A stretch of 64,000 bases of DNA, taken from NCBI GenBank assembly GCA_016699445.1, contig CP064976.1, positions 682,001-746,000 on the forward strand, given 5' to 3'. This stretch comes from Deltaproteobacteria bacterium (GTDB taxonomy: Bacteria > UBA10199 > JACPAL01 > GCA-016699445). Each line of letters starts with the position of its first letter. Position 1 is the first letter of the stretch. The translations under genes were made by a program, and so were the position numbers. Below the pieces are notes generated by a model. The model searched no databases. It was not told the origin of the DNA and saw nothing but the letters and a program-made list of their open reading frames with translations. This document shows, piece by piece, positions 8,073 through 16,993 of this stretch.

Positions 8073-10799
8073 TTAATCTCGTTGATCCCGAATTTTTGTC
8101 AGATAACTCACGACAGGTTTGACATTGAGTTCTTCCAACACATGATAGGATCGTTTATCTTTTTGCAGCTGGGCGACGCGACTTTGGGGATCATTCATGT
8201 TTCCAAAAACAATGGCTTGCGACGGACAGGATTGTTCACACGCAAGCTTGATATCACCGTCTTTGAGAGGCACCCCTTCACGCTTTGCGGCTAACTTCGC
8301 CTCCTGAATGCGCTGTACACACATGGAGCATTTTTCCATCACTCCGCGAGAGCGCACAACAATGTCGGGATTTAAGACCATTGTTCCCAAATCACTATTC
8401 ATGTTGTAATCAAAGCGATCGTTGTGTGCGTAATCAAACCAGTTAAATCGGCGTACTTTATAAGGACAATTGTTGGCACAATACCGTGTCCCCACACAGC
8501 GATTGTAGACTTGTTGATTAAGCCCATCAGAACTATGCACAGTGGCCAAGACAGGACAGACAGTTTCGCACGGGGCGTTGCCACAGTGTTGACACATCAT
8601 GGGTTGGAAGGATGTTTCAGGATTATTTTCATCCCCACTAAAATATCGATCAATACGAATCCAATGCATCTCGCGCTGACGTCGTACTTCATCTTTACCC
8701 ACGACCGGCACATTGTTTTCAGCCTGACAGCTCACCACACACGCAGAACAACCAATACAATTAGTCAGATCAACAACCATGCCCCAATGATGACCTTCGT
8801 AATCTTTTTCTTCCCAGAGAGTGACGTTTTCTTCCTTCTTTTTATTTCCCGGATCTTTGATAAATGACGCTAATGTGGCTTCTTTCAAAATCCCGCGTTC
8901 TTCTCTACCTTCCGCCTTATCCATTGAGTGGTGAAGTTGAGTGCAGGCAAGTTCCACATGATCGCCCGTTTTTTCAACCGTCACCGCATTAAAAAATGAA
9001 GCATGATTTCCAGACGACAAAAAGGGATAAGCATTCACACCTACTTTTTCGCCAACTTTTCCACACTGACGACGGCCATAACCTAAAGCTAAACCAATCG
9101 TCTGCAAAGCTTGTCCAGGCTGGATATGGACAGGCACCACCACACTCGACTGATCTGTAGAAATTTTAACAACATCTCCTTCTTCACAGAAAAGACTTTT
9201 TGCCAAAGCCGGAGACAGGCACGCGTAGTTGTCCCAACTCACTTTACTGATCGGATCGGGAAGTTCTTGAAGCCAAGGATTGTTGGCCACACTACCATCT
9301 CGAACAGAAATTTTTTCATAGCAAACCAACTGGAGCGATTGAGAAGTAAGTCGTTTTTGTTTTTGAAGAACTGTCTCACTCAGAGTGGACAAAGACGCAT
9401 TGAAGGCAAAAGATTTCGAAGGGGTTTGGGAAAATTGAAAGACCCCATCATGCACACAGCGATCCCAAAAACCATCGAAGGTTAGATGAGACGTCTGCCG
9501 ACCAAAATACTGATTTTTGGCATAAGTTCTGAGATATTCATAATAAGTCTCCGAGCGGCCCATCCATTTCAGTAAACTTTCAAAGGCCTGTCGCGAATCT
9601 CTCAGAGGTCGAATCACCGGCTGTCTCACATGCAAAAGAGAGCTCACAGGCTCTAACAAATCCCAAGACTCTAAGAAATAATGATCCGGACACACAGCTG
9701 TAGTTTGAGAGGAGGTTTCATCGAGACGTTCTGAAAGTGAGATCGACAATTTGACAGTTTTTAAAGCTTTGGAAAATTCTTCACTCGAGAATGTATAAGC
9801 CGGATTGACTCCATGAAGAATCAAAGCCTGCACCCCTCCTGATTTCATTTTTTGAATCAAAGCCGCGAGAGTTTTTTCCTGACCTTCTTTTTGAAAAGAA
9901 ATGTTATCCAGATCGATGGTTTCACCAATATTGCCCAAAAGAGAATTGATCGCATTAACTGCCATTTGAGTTTCTAATTCTTGAGAACCCGAAATCACCA
10001 AGGAATGACCCCGATTTTTCCACAAATCACGCGCTAAGGATTCTATCTCGTCTCGTGCGACACCATGATGGGGCACTGTGATATCAATAGATTGAGAAGC
10101 TAGTTTTGAAACAGATTTTAAAAGATCCAGCACGATAGCACTCTCATCAGCCGGAGTGATCGGAATACGATGATCAGCGTTACTGCCGGTCAAACTCAAA
10201 GCTGTTTCAAACTGTACATGTTTAAGAAAAACTTTATTTTGATCATTTCTTAAATTGCGACGCTCCCCATAAGCCCAAGCAAATTCCATGGGAGAAATCC
10301 ACGTCCCTAAAAAATCACAATTGATGCCAACAACCACATGAGCTTTTTCCAAATGATAGTGAGGCACACCCTCTACTCCAAAACTTTGTCGATTGGCTTC
10401 GATCAAAGCAGACGAAGAGATCGCATCATAGGTGACCACCTCGGTGGTGGGATATTGCTGAATCCATTCTTTCAATAAAGCCTTGGCTGCAGGACTGGGA
10501 AGTGCGGAGGTGAGAATGACAATGTTTCCATTTTGCGCCTTAATGTCCGAAAGAGTTTTGACAACTTCCTGATCTATTTTTTCCCATGTAACCGATTGCC
10601 CTTGCCAGAGAGGACTTTTTAAACGCTCGTCATCATATAATCCCAAGACAGTTGCCTGACCTGTCGCACAGACAGCACCGCGATTGAGAGGTGATTCGGT
10701 ATTTCCTTCAATCTTGATAGGACGACCATCACGGTTTTTGACTAAGAGAACAGCTTGCACTACACCCACCACAGGCCGTCGCATACCAGTTAGCCACAC
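8073..10799 (-). CDS. actB: alternative complex III ActB, main part (molybdopterin-like domain plus four-cluster ferredoxin domain)
   Basis: About 890 residues of ActB. The N-terminal two thirds resemble a molybdopterin oxidoreductase ([20 protein letters not shown] at its start), which in ActB has lost catalytic cofactor binding. The C-terminal part holds four cysteine groups for [4Fe-4S]/[3Fe-4S] clusters: [48 protein letters not shown] and CSMCVQRI...[10 protein letters not shown]. The conserved frame begins near 10750; the first residues of this reading frame (from 10799) are a shadow. The true N-terminus, with the Tat signal, is in a different frame at 10729-11061. Order actA-actB-actC-actD-actE-actF is canonical. 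Confidence 0.88.
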   Translation of the reverse strand: MWLTGMRRPVVGVVQAVLLVKNRDGRPIKIEGNTESPLNRGAVCATGQATVLGLYDDERLKSPLWQGQSVTWEKIDQEVVKTLSDIKAQNGNIVILTSALPSPAAKALLKEWIQQYPTTEVVTYDAISSSALIEANRQSFGVEGVPHYHLEKAHVVVGINCDFLGTWISPMEFAWAYGERRNLRNDQNKVFLKHVQFETALSLTGSNADHRIPITPADESAIVLDLLKSVSKLASQSIDITVPHHGVARDEIESLARDLWKNRGHSLVISGSQELETQMAVNAINSLLGNIGETIDLDNISFQKEGQEKTLAALIQKMKSGGVQALILHGVNPAYTFSSEEFSKALKTVKLSISLSERLDETSSQTTAVCPDHYFLESWDLLEPVSSLLHVRQPVIRPLRDSRQAFESLLKWMGRSETYYEYLRTYAKNQYFGRQTSHLTFDGFWDRCVHDGVFQFSQTPSKSFAFNASLSTLSETVLQKQKRLTSQSLQLVCYEKISVRDGSVANNPWLQELPDPISKVSWDNYACLSPALAKSLFCEEGDVVKISTDQSSVVVPVHIQPGQALQTIGLALGYGRRQCGKVGEKVGVNAYPFLSSGNHASFFNAVTVEKTGDHVELACTQLHHSMDKAEGREERGILKEATLASFIKDPGNKKKEENVTLWEEKDYEGHHWGMVVDLTNCIGCSACVVSCQAENNVPVVGKDEVRRQREMHWIRIDRYFSGDENNPETSFQPMMCQHCGNAPCETVCPVLATVHSSDGLNQQVYNRCVGTRYCANNCPYKVRRFNWFDYAHNDRFDYNMNSDLGTMVLNPDIVVRSRGVMEKCSMCVQRIQEAKLAAKREGVPLKDGDIKLACEQSCPSQAIVFGNMNDPQSRVAQLQKDKRSYHVLEELNVKPVVSYLTKIRDQRD

Positions 10800-11061
10800 C
10801 TGGCACGACTTCTTCAGGTTTCACTAAATACGGAATCGCTTTTTCAACCGGCATTCTCGTGCAAGCCGTCAGAGCCGCTCCAGCAAAACTAAAACCCATC
10901 ATCTTTAAAAAATCACGACGCGAGGATGAAAGAACTAATTCTTCTTTTTGATAAAAAACAGGCATGGGCAATTCATCCAAAAATTCTTTGGACTGATTTT
11001 CCAAAAAACCAGGATCCTGATTTTTTTCTGCTAAGCCTTTCCAATAAATTTTATCGCTCAT
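10729..11061 (-). CDS. actB: N-terminal part of ActB with Tat signal, out of frame with the rest
   Basis: A 110-codon frame: a leader, then SSRRDFLKMMGFSFAGAALTAC, a twin-arginine signal with a lipobox-like Cys, then [19 protein letters not shown]. Those cysteines are the start of the molybdopterin domain, and the expected continuation ([12 protein letters not shown]) follows in another frame. The break lies in 10741-10752 in a TCTC-type repeat and needs one base removed or two added. Tat export agrees with ActB being periplasmic. Complex III is unlikely to work without ActB, so a sequence error or a very recent mutation is more plausible than an old pseudogene. Confidence 0.82.
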   Translation of the reverse strand: MSDKIYWKGLAEKNQDPGFLENQSKEFLDELPMPVFYQKEELVLSSSRRDFLKMMGFSFAGAALTACTRMPVEKAIPYLVKPEEVVPGVANWYATACGGCSASCSLSQKP

Positions 11062-11070
11062 AAAAATTCT

Positions 11071-11652
11071 CTAGTAGTGACACTTGGCGCAATCGAGACC
11101 GCCAATAGGTTTCGTATCTTTTGATAAATCACGTGATACATCCGGATGCTCTGGAGGTGTGGCAATTCCTTTGGCTCGATGACAATTGATACACCAGCCC
11201 ATCGTCAGAGGATTTTCTTGTCTCACACGTGTCATCGTTTGAATCGGTCCATGACAGTCCTGACAGATAACACCACTATTCACATGCTGGCTGTGATTGA
11301 AGTAGGCAAAATCCGGCAAGCGATGCACCTTCACCCACTCGATAGGCTTGTTTTGTTCCAAAGCCTCTTTGATTTTTTTAATTTCTGGAGACTCTGTTTT
11401 AATCTTCACATGGCAATTCATACAGATATTCGCCGAAGGAATTCCGGCATGACGTCCCTTGTCAGCACCCGTATGACAATAAAGACACGGGATTTGATTA
11501 TCACCTGCATGAATCTTGTGCGAATAAGCTATCGGTTGATCGGGTTCATAACCCTGATTGACACCCACATTGCGGGCAGCACCCACCAGTTGGTAACCAA
11601 GATACCCCAAAACACTTAAGCTCATCGCAACAATGAAAAGTTTCTTAGCCAT
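11071..11652 (-). CDS. actA: alternative complex III pentahaem cytochrome ActA
   Basis: A 193-residue protein with an N-terminal membrane anchor (LFIVAMSLSVLGYLGYQLVG) and five CXXCH sites: CLYCH, CMNCH, CQDCH, CINCH and CAKCH. Extra histidines (YSHKIHAG, FNHSQHV) are the usual distal ligands. The pentahaem composition and the position at the head of the act genes identify ActA, the periplasmic cytochrome of alternative complex III. It starts 3 bases after the narK2 stop, so the act genes are read with the nar genes. Confidence 0.92.
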   Translation of the reverse strand: MAKKLFIVAMSLSVLGYLGYQLVGAARNVGVNQGYEPDQPIAYSHKIHAGDNQIPCLYCHTGADKGRHAGIPSANICMNCHVKIKTESPEIKKIKEALEQNKPIEWVKVHRLPDFAYFNHSQHVNSGVICQDCHGPIQTMTRVRQENPLTMGWCINCHRAKGIATPPEHPDVSRDLSKDTKPIGGLDCAKCHY

Positions 11653-11655
11653 AAA

Positions 11656-12978
11656 TTAACAAGGTTTTTCCGCATTTTTACGTGTGTAATAGTACCAGTT
11701 GATTCCAATATTGATGACGTAAAACACCGCAGCTCCCTTAAAGAAGAGATTAGGATTTCCCATTTTTGTCATCACGGCACCGATCAATGTTGAAAATAAA
11801 AACGGCCCATAAGCTGCGATGGCTGCTGTCCAACCCAAAACACCACCGGCTTGTCGTGGTTCGAAAATGACAGGAATTTGACGGAAAGTAGACGCGTTGC
11901 CGATTCCAGAAAAAAGAAAGAGCCCTAACATCGCCCACACAAAGTAGGGAAAAGTTTCTAACGATGTAGGTGTGGTGTACGACATCACCAAAATAGAACA
12001 GATCAATAATCCAATACCGCTGATTTGTGTAATAATGCCTCCACCATATTTATCACTGGGAGGACCCATCACCACACGAATAGTCGATCCGACTAAAGGT
12101 CCTAAGAAAGCATATTTCAACGGATCTGGCGCATTGGGAAATTGTCCATAGATAGATTTGATCATCAGAGGAAAGGCTGCGGCAAAACCGGAAAACGAAC
12201 CAAACGTCATCACATACAAAGATGTCATGAGCCAGGTATGTTTGTTATTAAAAATATCCATCTGCTGCGTGACACTGGCTTTGACAGGGACACTTTTAAG
12301 CCAGATCCAGGAAGCAATTCCAATCACCACCAGAAATGGAATGTACCAAAACGTCGCATTCTGAAGCCAAATGGATTTGGTTACGTCACCTTTTGTAAAT
12401 GTCTGAGGATCACCGGATAAAGCACCAAAAGCCGCAAAGCCAATAATCCACGGAGTAATAAACTGTGTGAGACTCACACCAAAATTTCCAATACCTGCCT
12501 GAATTCCTAAGGCTGTGCCTTGCAAACGTTTGGGGAAAAACAAACTGGTGCTCGGCATGAATGATGAAAAATCACCACCACCAAAACCTGCTGCAAACGC
12601 CAATACCATAAATACCCAAAAAGGCGTTTCGGGATTGGTCACCGCTAATCCCAAACCAATCACGGGAGAGAGTTTTAAAAATGTCGCTATGGTGAAGACA
12701 TTGCGAGAGCCATAGATCGGGATTAAAAATGTATGGATGATACGCAGAGAGCCACCGGCTAATCCAGGCATCGCCGCCAACCAAAAAAGCTGCATGGTTG
12801 TGAACTTGAAACCGACATTAGGCAGACGCACAGCAATCGCACTCATCACAAACCACGTGGCAAAAGAGAGAACCAGAGCCAGAGTGGTAATGATCAACGT
12901 CCTCCAAGCAATCTTACTTCCCACCTCACTCCAAAAATTGGGTTCTTCGGGTTTCCATTCTTCAATCCATACAGACAT
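11656..12978 (-). CDS. narK: nitrate/nitrite transporter, NarK2-like MFS protein
   Basis: A 440-residue MFS protein with 12 helices. Features of NarK: an N-terminal WKPEEPNFW segment, the conserved glycine-rich segments FAAGFGGGDFSSFMPSTSLFFPKRLQG and AGIGNFGVSLTQF, and a second nitrate signature near LFLFSGIGNASTFRQIPVIF. It would exchange nitrate for nitrite across the inner membrane. It follows narK1 with a 13-base gap; the tandem pair resembles the narK1-narK2 arrangement that is fused in some denitrifiers. Confidence 0.85.
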   Translation of the reverse strand: MSVWIEEWKPEEPNFWSEVGSKIAWRTLIITTLALVLSFATWFVMSAIAVRLPNVGFKFTTMQLFWLAAMPGLAGGSLRIIHTFLIPIYGSRNVFTIATFLKLSPVIGLGLAVTNPETPFWVFMVLAFAAGFGGGDFSSFMPSTSLFFPKRLQGTALGIQAGIGNFGVSLTQFITPWIIGFAAFGALSGDPQTFTKGDVTKSIWLQNATFWYIPFLVVIGIASWIWLKSVPVKASVTQQMDIFNNKHTWLMTSLYVMTFGSFSGFAAAFPLMIKSIYGQFPNAPDPLKYAFLGPLVGSTIRVVMGPPSDKYGGGIITQISGIGLLICSILVMSYTTPTSLETFPYFVWAMLGLFLFSGIGNASTFRQIPVIFEPRQAGGVLGWTAAIAAYGPFLFSTLIGAVMTKMGNPNLFFKGAAVFYVINIGINWYYYTRKNAEKPC

Positions 12979-12991
12979 AAAGTCTCCTTGT

Positions 12992-14206
12992 TTAATGATT
13001 ATCTAAAGCGCGACCACCTTCGCCTACCCAGGTGCTGGTCCATTGTTTTTTCACAATAGCCAAAGCCATGATCACAAAAACGGTCAGTAATGTGCCGCTT
13101 AAAAATCCCGGGGCAAAACTTCCCAAATGCTCTTTACCCAAACCCATCGCATTCGGGAGAAAACCTCCTGCTAAAGCACCGATTTCTCCTATCAAACTAC
13201 CAGCCACTGCTGTGGTTGTGGTAAATCGCAATGGGACCAGCTGAAAAACAGCTCCGTTTCCAGCGCCCATAGCTGAGAAGCAAAGGACTAAAATAAAAAC
13301 CATCACCCAAGGATTTTCGGGAATCATCGCTGCCGTAGCTGTCAAAATGACAATGAGAAAAAACATGATACGCAACATACGAATCCCACCCATCTGGTCC
13401 GCGAGCCAGCCTCCAGCAATACGCAAAATACTCGCCGCGACAATGATCACAGCTGTGTATTGACCAATACTTTGTTTGGGAATTCCATACTGATCATGAA
13501 AGAGTGTGGGCAAAAAACTGGTGAGACCGATATAGCCACCAAAGGTCACCATATACATGAGATTAAAAACCCACGCGTCACGATCCACCAAGACTTTGAG
13601 ATAATCCTTAATCGTCTTGTGTTGACGATCCGGTGGTTCTTTGGCAAAAATCTGAAGCAGAATCATCGCCAGCAGCATTGGAAAAATCGCGATACCGTAG
13701 ACTTCTCTCCATCCAAAAGCTTTTGCCAAAGGAGGCGCAAAGAGAACAGCCAACACCGCTCCACTATTTCCGGCTCCTGCAATTCCCATCGCCAGACCTT
13801 TGAATTTTGGAGGATACCAACCTGATCCCAAAGAAAGCGCGACTCCAAAGCTGGCCCCTGCCACACCGAGAACAATTCCCATCGCCAACACAGCCGCGTA
13901 ACTTTTCGTAAAAAAATACCCAATAGACAGACCCACAATAATCAAACTCATCTCAATATGAGCCGCTCGTTTTCTGCCAATATACTGAGACAAAAGCCCC
14001 AATGGAAATCTCATGAGAGCTCCGGCCATAACAGGCACGGATACCATGAAACCTTTTTGGGTAGGTGTCAGACCAAACTCTTCACTGATAAACGGCGCCA
14101 TCGCTCCATTCAAAACCCAGATCGCAAAACAAAAATCAAAGTAGAGCAATGATGTCAGCAGTGTCCCCAGATGACCTGCTTTTAAGAATTCTTTGAATCG
14201 ACTCAT
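12992..14206 (-). CDS. narK: nitrate transporter, NarK1-like MFS protein
   Basis: A 404-residue MFS protein with 12 helices; FISEEFGLTPTQKGFMVSVPV, RFPLGLLSQYIGRKRA and AGAGNSGAVLAVLFAPPLA are typical of the NarK1 branch (nitrate uptake with protons). It differs clearly from the next gene, which is NarK2-like, so two transporter types work side by side. Start at 14206 follows a TAGGAGGA-type ribosome site. It lies between narI and narK2. Confidence 0.85.
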   Translation of the reverse strand: MSRFKEFLKAGHLGTLLTSLLYFDFCFAIWVLNGAMAPFISEEFGLTPTQKGFMVSVPVMAGALMRFPLGLLSQYIGRKRAAHIEMSLIIVGLSIGYFFTKSYAAVLAMGIVLGVAGASFGVALSLGSGWYPPKFKGLAMGIAGAGNSGAVLAVLFAPPLAKAFGWREVYGIAIFPMLLAMILLQIFAKEPPDRQHKTIKDYLKVLVDRDAWVFNLMYMVTFGGYIGLTSFLPTLFHDQYGIPKQSIGQYTAVIIVAASILRIAGGWLADQMGGIRMLRIMFFLIVILTATAAMIPENPWVMVFILVLCFSAMGAGNGAVFQLVPLRFTTTTAVAGSLIGEIGALAGGFLPNAMGLGKEHLGSFAPGFLSGTLLTVFVIMALAIVKKQWTSTWVGEGGRALDNH

Positions 14207-14215
14207 AGTATCCTC

Positions 14216-14908
14216 CTAGCGTGTTGGAATACGGATTTTTTTCCTATCCCAATTCCAAATAACCACTTGATACGAACGCCAGAGATAGGAGACTGGCGGC
14301 ACCAAAAAGTGAACCAGTCGCGTGAATGGTAAAATTCCAAAAATGGAAATGGCCCCAAAGACATGCATTTTGACCATGAGAGGCATGTCTTTGATAAAAT
14401 CTACTTTAGGGGCAAACATGAAAAGAGATCTCAGATAAGGAACCATCACCGCCACATACCAGTTGGATCCCCAGCGATAAAAAATAGCGGTTCCAATTCC
14501 AGTCACCACCTGTATCAGAAGCACAGCCAAAACCACCACGTCCATCCATGATGTCACCACCTGAATACGGGAATGAGTCAGTCTGCGTTTAATCAACAAC
14601 ACCAAACCCACCATACACAATGCACCAAAGGTCAATGCCGTTACTTCCAAAATCAGCATCCGTACAGGAACACTGTTCCACAACAAAACATGGGCAGGAA
14701 AAAGAAAGCCAATCAGATGACCTAAAAATAAAATCAAAATGCCATAGTGCCAAGGGACCGATCCCCAAAAAAGTTCACGTGATTCCAAAAACTCAGATGA
14801 GAGACTGGAAAATTTATAACGAGTAAAAAAGAATCTCCAAAGTGAAACAGAAAACAAAAGTGTAATAGCTACATAGGGAGCGACAGCAAAAAGAAGAAAA
14901 TCAATCAT
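14216..14908 (-). CDS. narI: respiratory nitrate reductase gamma subunit NarI (cytochrome b)
   Basis: About 230 residues, five membrane helices. Histidines on two helices (WHYGILILFLGHLIGF and VKMHVFGAISIFGILPFTRLVHF) are the expected ligands of two b haems. NarI oxidises quinol and passes electrons to NarH. The ATG at 14908 is preferred: it overlaps the narJ stop by eight bases and has AAGGGG upstream; the start at 14926 adds six residues. Confidence 0.9.
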   Translation of the reverse strand: MIDFLLFAVAPYVAITLLFSVSLWRFFFTRYKFSSLSSEFLESRELFWGSVPWHYGILILFLGHLIGFLFPAHVLLWNSVPVRMLILEVTALTFGALCMVGLVLLIKRRLTHSRIQVVTSWMDVVVLAVLLIQVVTGIGTAIFYRWGSNWYVAVMVPYLRSLFMFAPKVDFIKDMPLMVKMHVFGAISIFGILPFTRLVHFLVPPVSYLWRSYQVVIWNWDRKKIRIPTR

Positions 14909-15494
14909 ACAAACCCCTTTCTTCATGTTCGGATTTCACCGTTGGAAGTGTTGGAAGATCCAGAGATGGTGTGTAGTGGTCCAACGACAACGGATAGACC
15001 TCTTTTAATAGTTCAAATGTCACGTCCAAAAGACCATGATAAAAATGTTCTTGAGGAAGAGTGCGAAGCATCTTTGAGAGTGCTGGTAAAACGAGTTTTC
15101 CCAAAAAATCAGGAAGCTGGTCTTTATGAGGGTAATGCAAAATCAGTTGAATCACATTGGGCAGATGATCTGGAAGTTCAGAACCACAATCATGACCGAT
15201 CAATGCTTGGAGTTCTTGCATCTTCACCAAAAAATGCCCACGTTTGTAATCTTCCCCAAAAAGCACATACCCCACTTCAAGATAACAAGGAGCCTGGACA
15301 TCAAAGGTATTTGTATACATTTCTTCCAACCGATGAAGTGAAACTTCTTGTGTCAAAATCAGATAGGGCAAAACTTTTGGAGCCAATTCGGGAAACTCTA
15401 TAGACAGGCTTTGATGCACACTTTCTGCGACTTGTTTAAAGTCCGACTTGGGATAACTCAAAGCCTTCGATATATTGTCGAAGAGAGACTCCAT
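14901..15494 (-). CDS. narJ: nitrate reductase assembly chaperone NarJ
   Basis: A 197-residue NarJ/TorD-family protein. EMYTNTFDVQAPCYLEVGYVLFGEDYKRG is the family's conserved segment (T-x-TFD, then LGYVLFGEDYxRG). NarJ binds NarG before membrane attachment and helps insert the molybdenum cofactor. The start ATG overlaps the narH stop (TAATG). Intact. Confidence 0.9.
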   Translation of the reverse strand: MESLFDNISKALSYPKSDFKQVAESVHQSLSIEFPELAPKVLPYLILTQEVSLHRLEEMYTNTFDVQAPCYLEVGYVLFGEDYKRGHFLVKMQELQALIGHDCGSELPDHLPNVIQLILHYPHKDQLPDFLGKLVLPALSKMLRTLPQEHFYHGLLDVTFELLKEVYPLSLDHYTPSLDLPTLPTVKSEHEERGLYD

Positions 15495-16249
15495 TACAAG
15501 CCCCTTTCTGGAGCCATGCGGAATCCAAAACCCGTCGCGCCTTTTTCTTCAAAAACAGATTCGAGCATTTCAATGGCTTCTTCTCGATGCGCAGGAGGAA
15601 TCACAAAGCGATCGTCAAAATTAGCCAGTGATGTCAGACGGTACATCGCATCGGCAATTTCAGGAGTGAGCTGCACTTCTTGCAAAGCCGCTTTTACCAA
15701 AGCTTCATCCACATCACCTACAGTGACTTGGCGTCGATGCAAACGTACGGCTTGCATTTTCTTCAACACTTCACGGACTTTGCCTTCATTACCCGCTGTA
15801 AAAAGATTGGCCAGATACTGAATCGGCATGCGGGTTTTTTCGATGGTACTAAACAGATGGTCGATCGATGTTTCATACACATCATCTTCGATCGTTCCCA
15901 AAATCGGCAATAACGGCGGCACATAAAACAACATCGGCAATGTACGGTATTCCGGATGCAGAGGGAGAGCGAGTTTCCATTCTTTGACAAAACGATAGAC
16001 GGGAGATTTGCGCGCCGCTTCGATGACGGAATCATGAATCCCATTGCGACGAGCAGCGGCCACGACTTCAGGATCATTCGGATCCACAATCAAATCACGG
16101 TGTTTATCCACCAATTCATGATCTTCTGCTGAAGCTACTTCATGAATGCGATCGGCATCATACAACACAACACCCAAATAACGGATACGTCCCACACAGG
16201 AATGCATGCACGCCGGAGCTTGCCCTGTTTCAATACGTGGATAACACAA
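15494..16249 (-). CDS. narH: C-terminal part of NarH, out of frame with the N-terminal part
   Basis: Continuation of nitrate reductase beta: CYPRIETGQAPACMHSCVGRIRYLGVVLYDADRI carries the cysteines of the last Fe-S clusters, and the C-terminal helical region follows. Conserved residues (NWSTGKSEKCIL) extend upstream of the first ATG in this frame, so 16249 is not a real start. The natural frame is restored by removing one A from the six-base run at 16293-16298. Stop overlaps the narJ start. Confidence 0.88.
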   Translation of the reverse strand: MCYPRIETGQAPACMHSCVGRIRYLGVVLYDADRIHEVASAEDHELVDKHRDLIVDPNDPEVVAAARRNGIHDSVIEAARKSPVYRFVKEWKLALPLHPEYRTLPMLFYVPPLLPILGTIEDDVYETSIDHLFSTIEKTRMPIQYLANLFTAGNEGKVREVLKKMQAVRLHRRQVTVGDVDEALVKAALQEVQLTPEIADAMYRLTSLANFDDRFVIPPAHREEAIEMLESVFEEKGATGFGFRMAPERGL

Positions 16250-16985
16250 AATACATTTTTCTGATTTTCCAGTCGACCAATTGTAATACGTCTTTTTTAT
16301 AAGGACAGGCCGTCACACACATACGCCAGGCGCGGCATTTGTTTTGATTGATCAACACCACTCCATCTTCACCGCGTTTATAAATGGCTCCCGAAGGACA
16401 GGCCGCGACACAGGCGGGATTAAGACAGTGGTTACAAATACGTGGGAGATAAAACATCGCCAACTTTTCCACTTGAAACATCGCTTCTTGTTCAGCCTGA
16501 GAAATATTTTTAAAGTTGGAGTCATTGCGCGCATACTCGGGAGATCCGGAGAGATCATCGTCCCAGTTAGGACCCGATTTAATTTCCATCGGCTCACCCG
16601 TAATCAGCGAAATAGGACGCGCCACAGGCTGATCATTGCTTTCGGCTGCTGTAAAAAGATTTTCGTAACGATAGGTCCAAGGTTCGTAATAATCGTCAAT
16701 GGTGGGAAGATTGGGGTTGTGAAAAATATTTTTGAGACCTTTAAGCTTTCCAGCCCCGCGCAGAGCAATGGATTTGCCCTTTTTCTCCCAACCGCCTTTA
16801 TAATCTTCCTGATCTTCCCAATGCGTGGGATAGCCGGTACCGGGTTTGGTTTCGACGTTGTTCCACCACATGTATTCAGCACCTTTGCGATCTGTCCAAA
16901 CGTTCTTGCACGCTAAAGAACAGGTGTGACAGCCGATACATTTATCCAGGTGAAAAACGACTCCAATTTGCGATCTGATATCCAT
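16230..16985 (-). CDS. narH: N-terminal part of NarH (nitrate reductase beta, Fe-S subunit)
   Basis: MDIRSQIGVVFHLDKCIGCHTCSLACKN opens the protein with the first ferredoxin motif; ICNHCLNPACVAACPSGAIYK and KCRAWRMCVTACPYKK follow. CRAWRMC, with Trp in place of one cluster cysteine, is the classic NarH signature. NarH relays electrons from NarI haems to NarG. After PYKK the frame is lost and the protein ends in unrelated residues; the expected sequence continues one frame over. The ATG at 16985 has AGGAG upstream and follows narG by eight bases. Confidence 0.9.
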   Translation of the reverse strand: MDIRSQIGVVFHLDKCIGCHTCSLACKNVWTDRKGAEYMWWNNVETKPGTGYPTHWEDQEDYKGGWEKKGKSIALRGAGKLKGLKNIFHNPNLPTIDDYYEPWTYRYENLFTAAESNDQPVARPISLITGEPMEIKSGPNWDDDLSGSPEYARNDSNFKNISQAEQEAMFQVEKLAMFYLPRICNHCLNPACVAACPSGAIYKRGEDGVVLINQNKCRAWRMCVTACPYKKDVLQLVDWKIRKMYFVLSTY

Positions 16986-16993
16986 AAGACTCC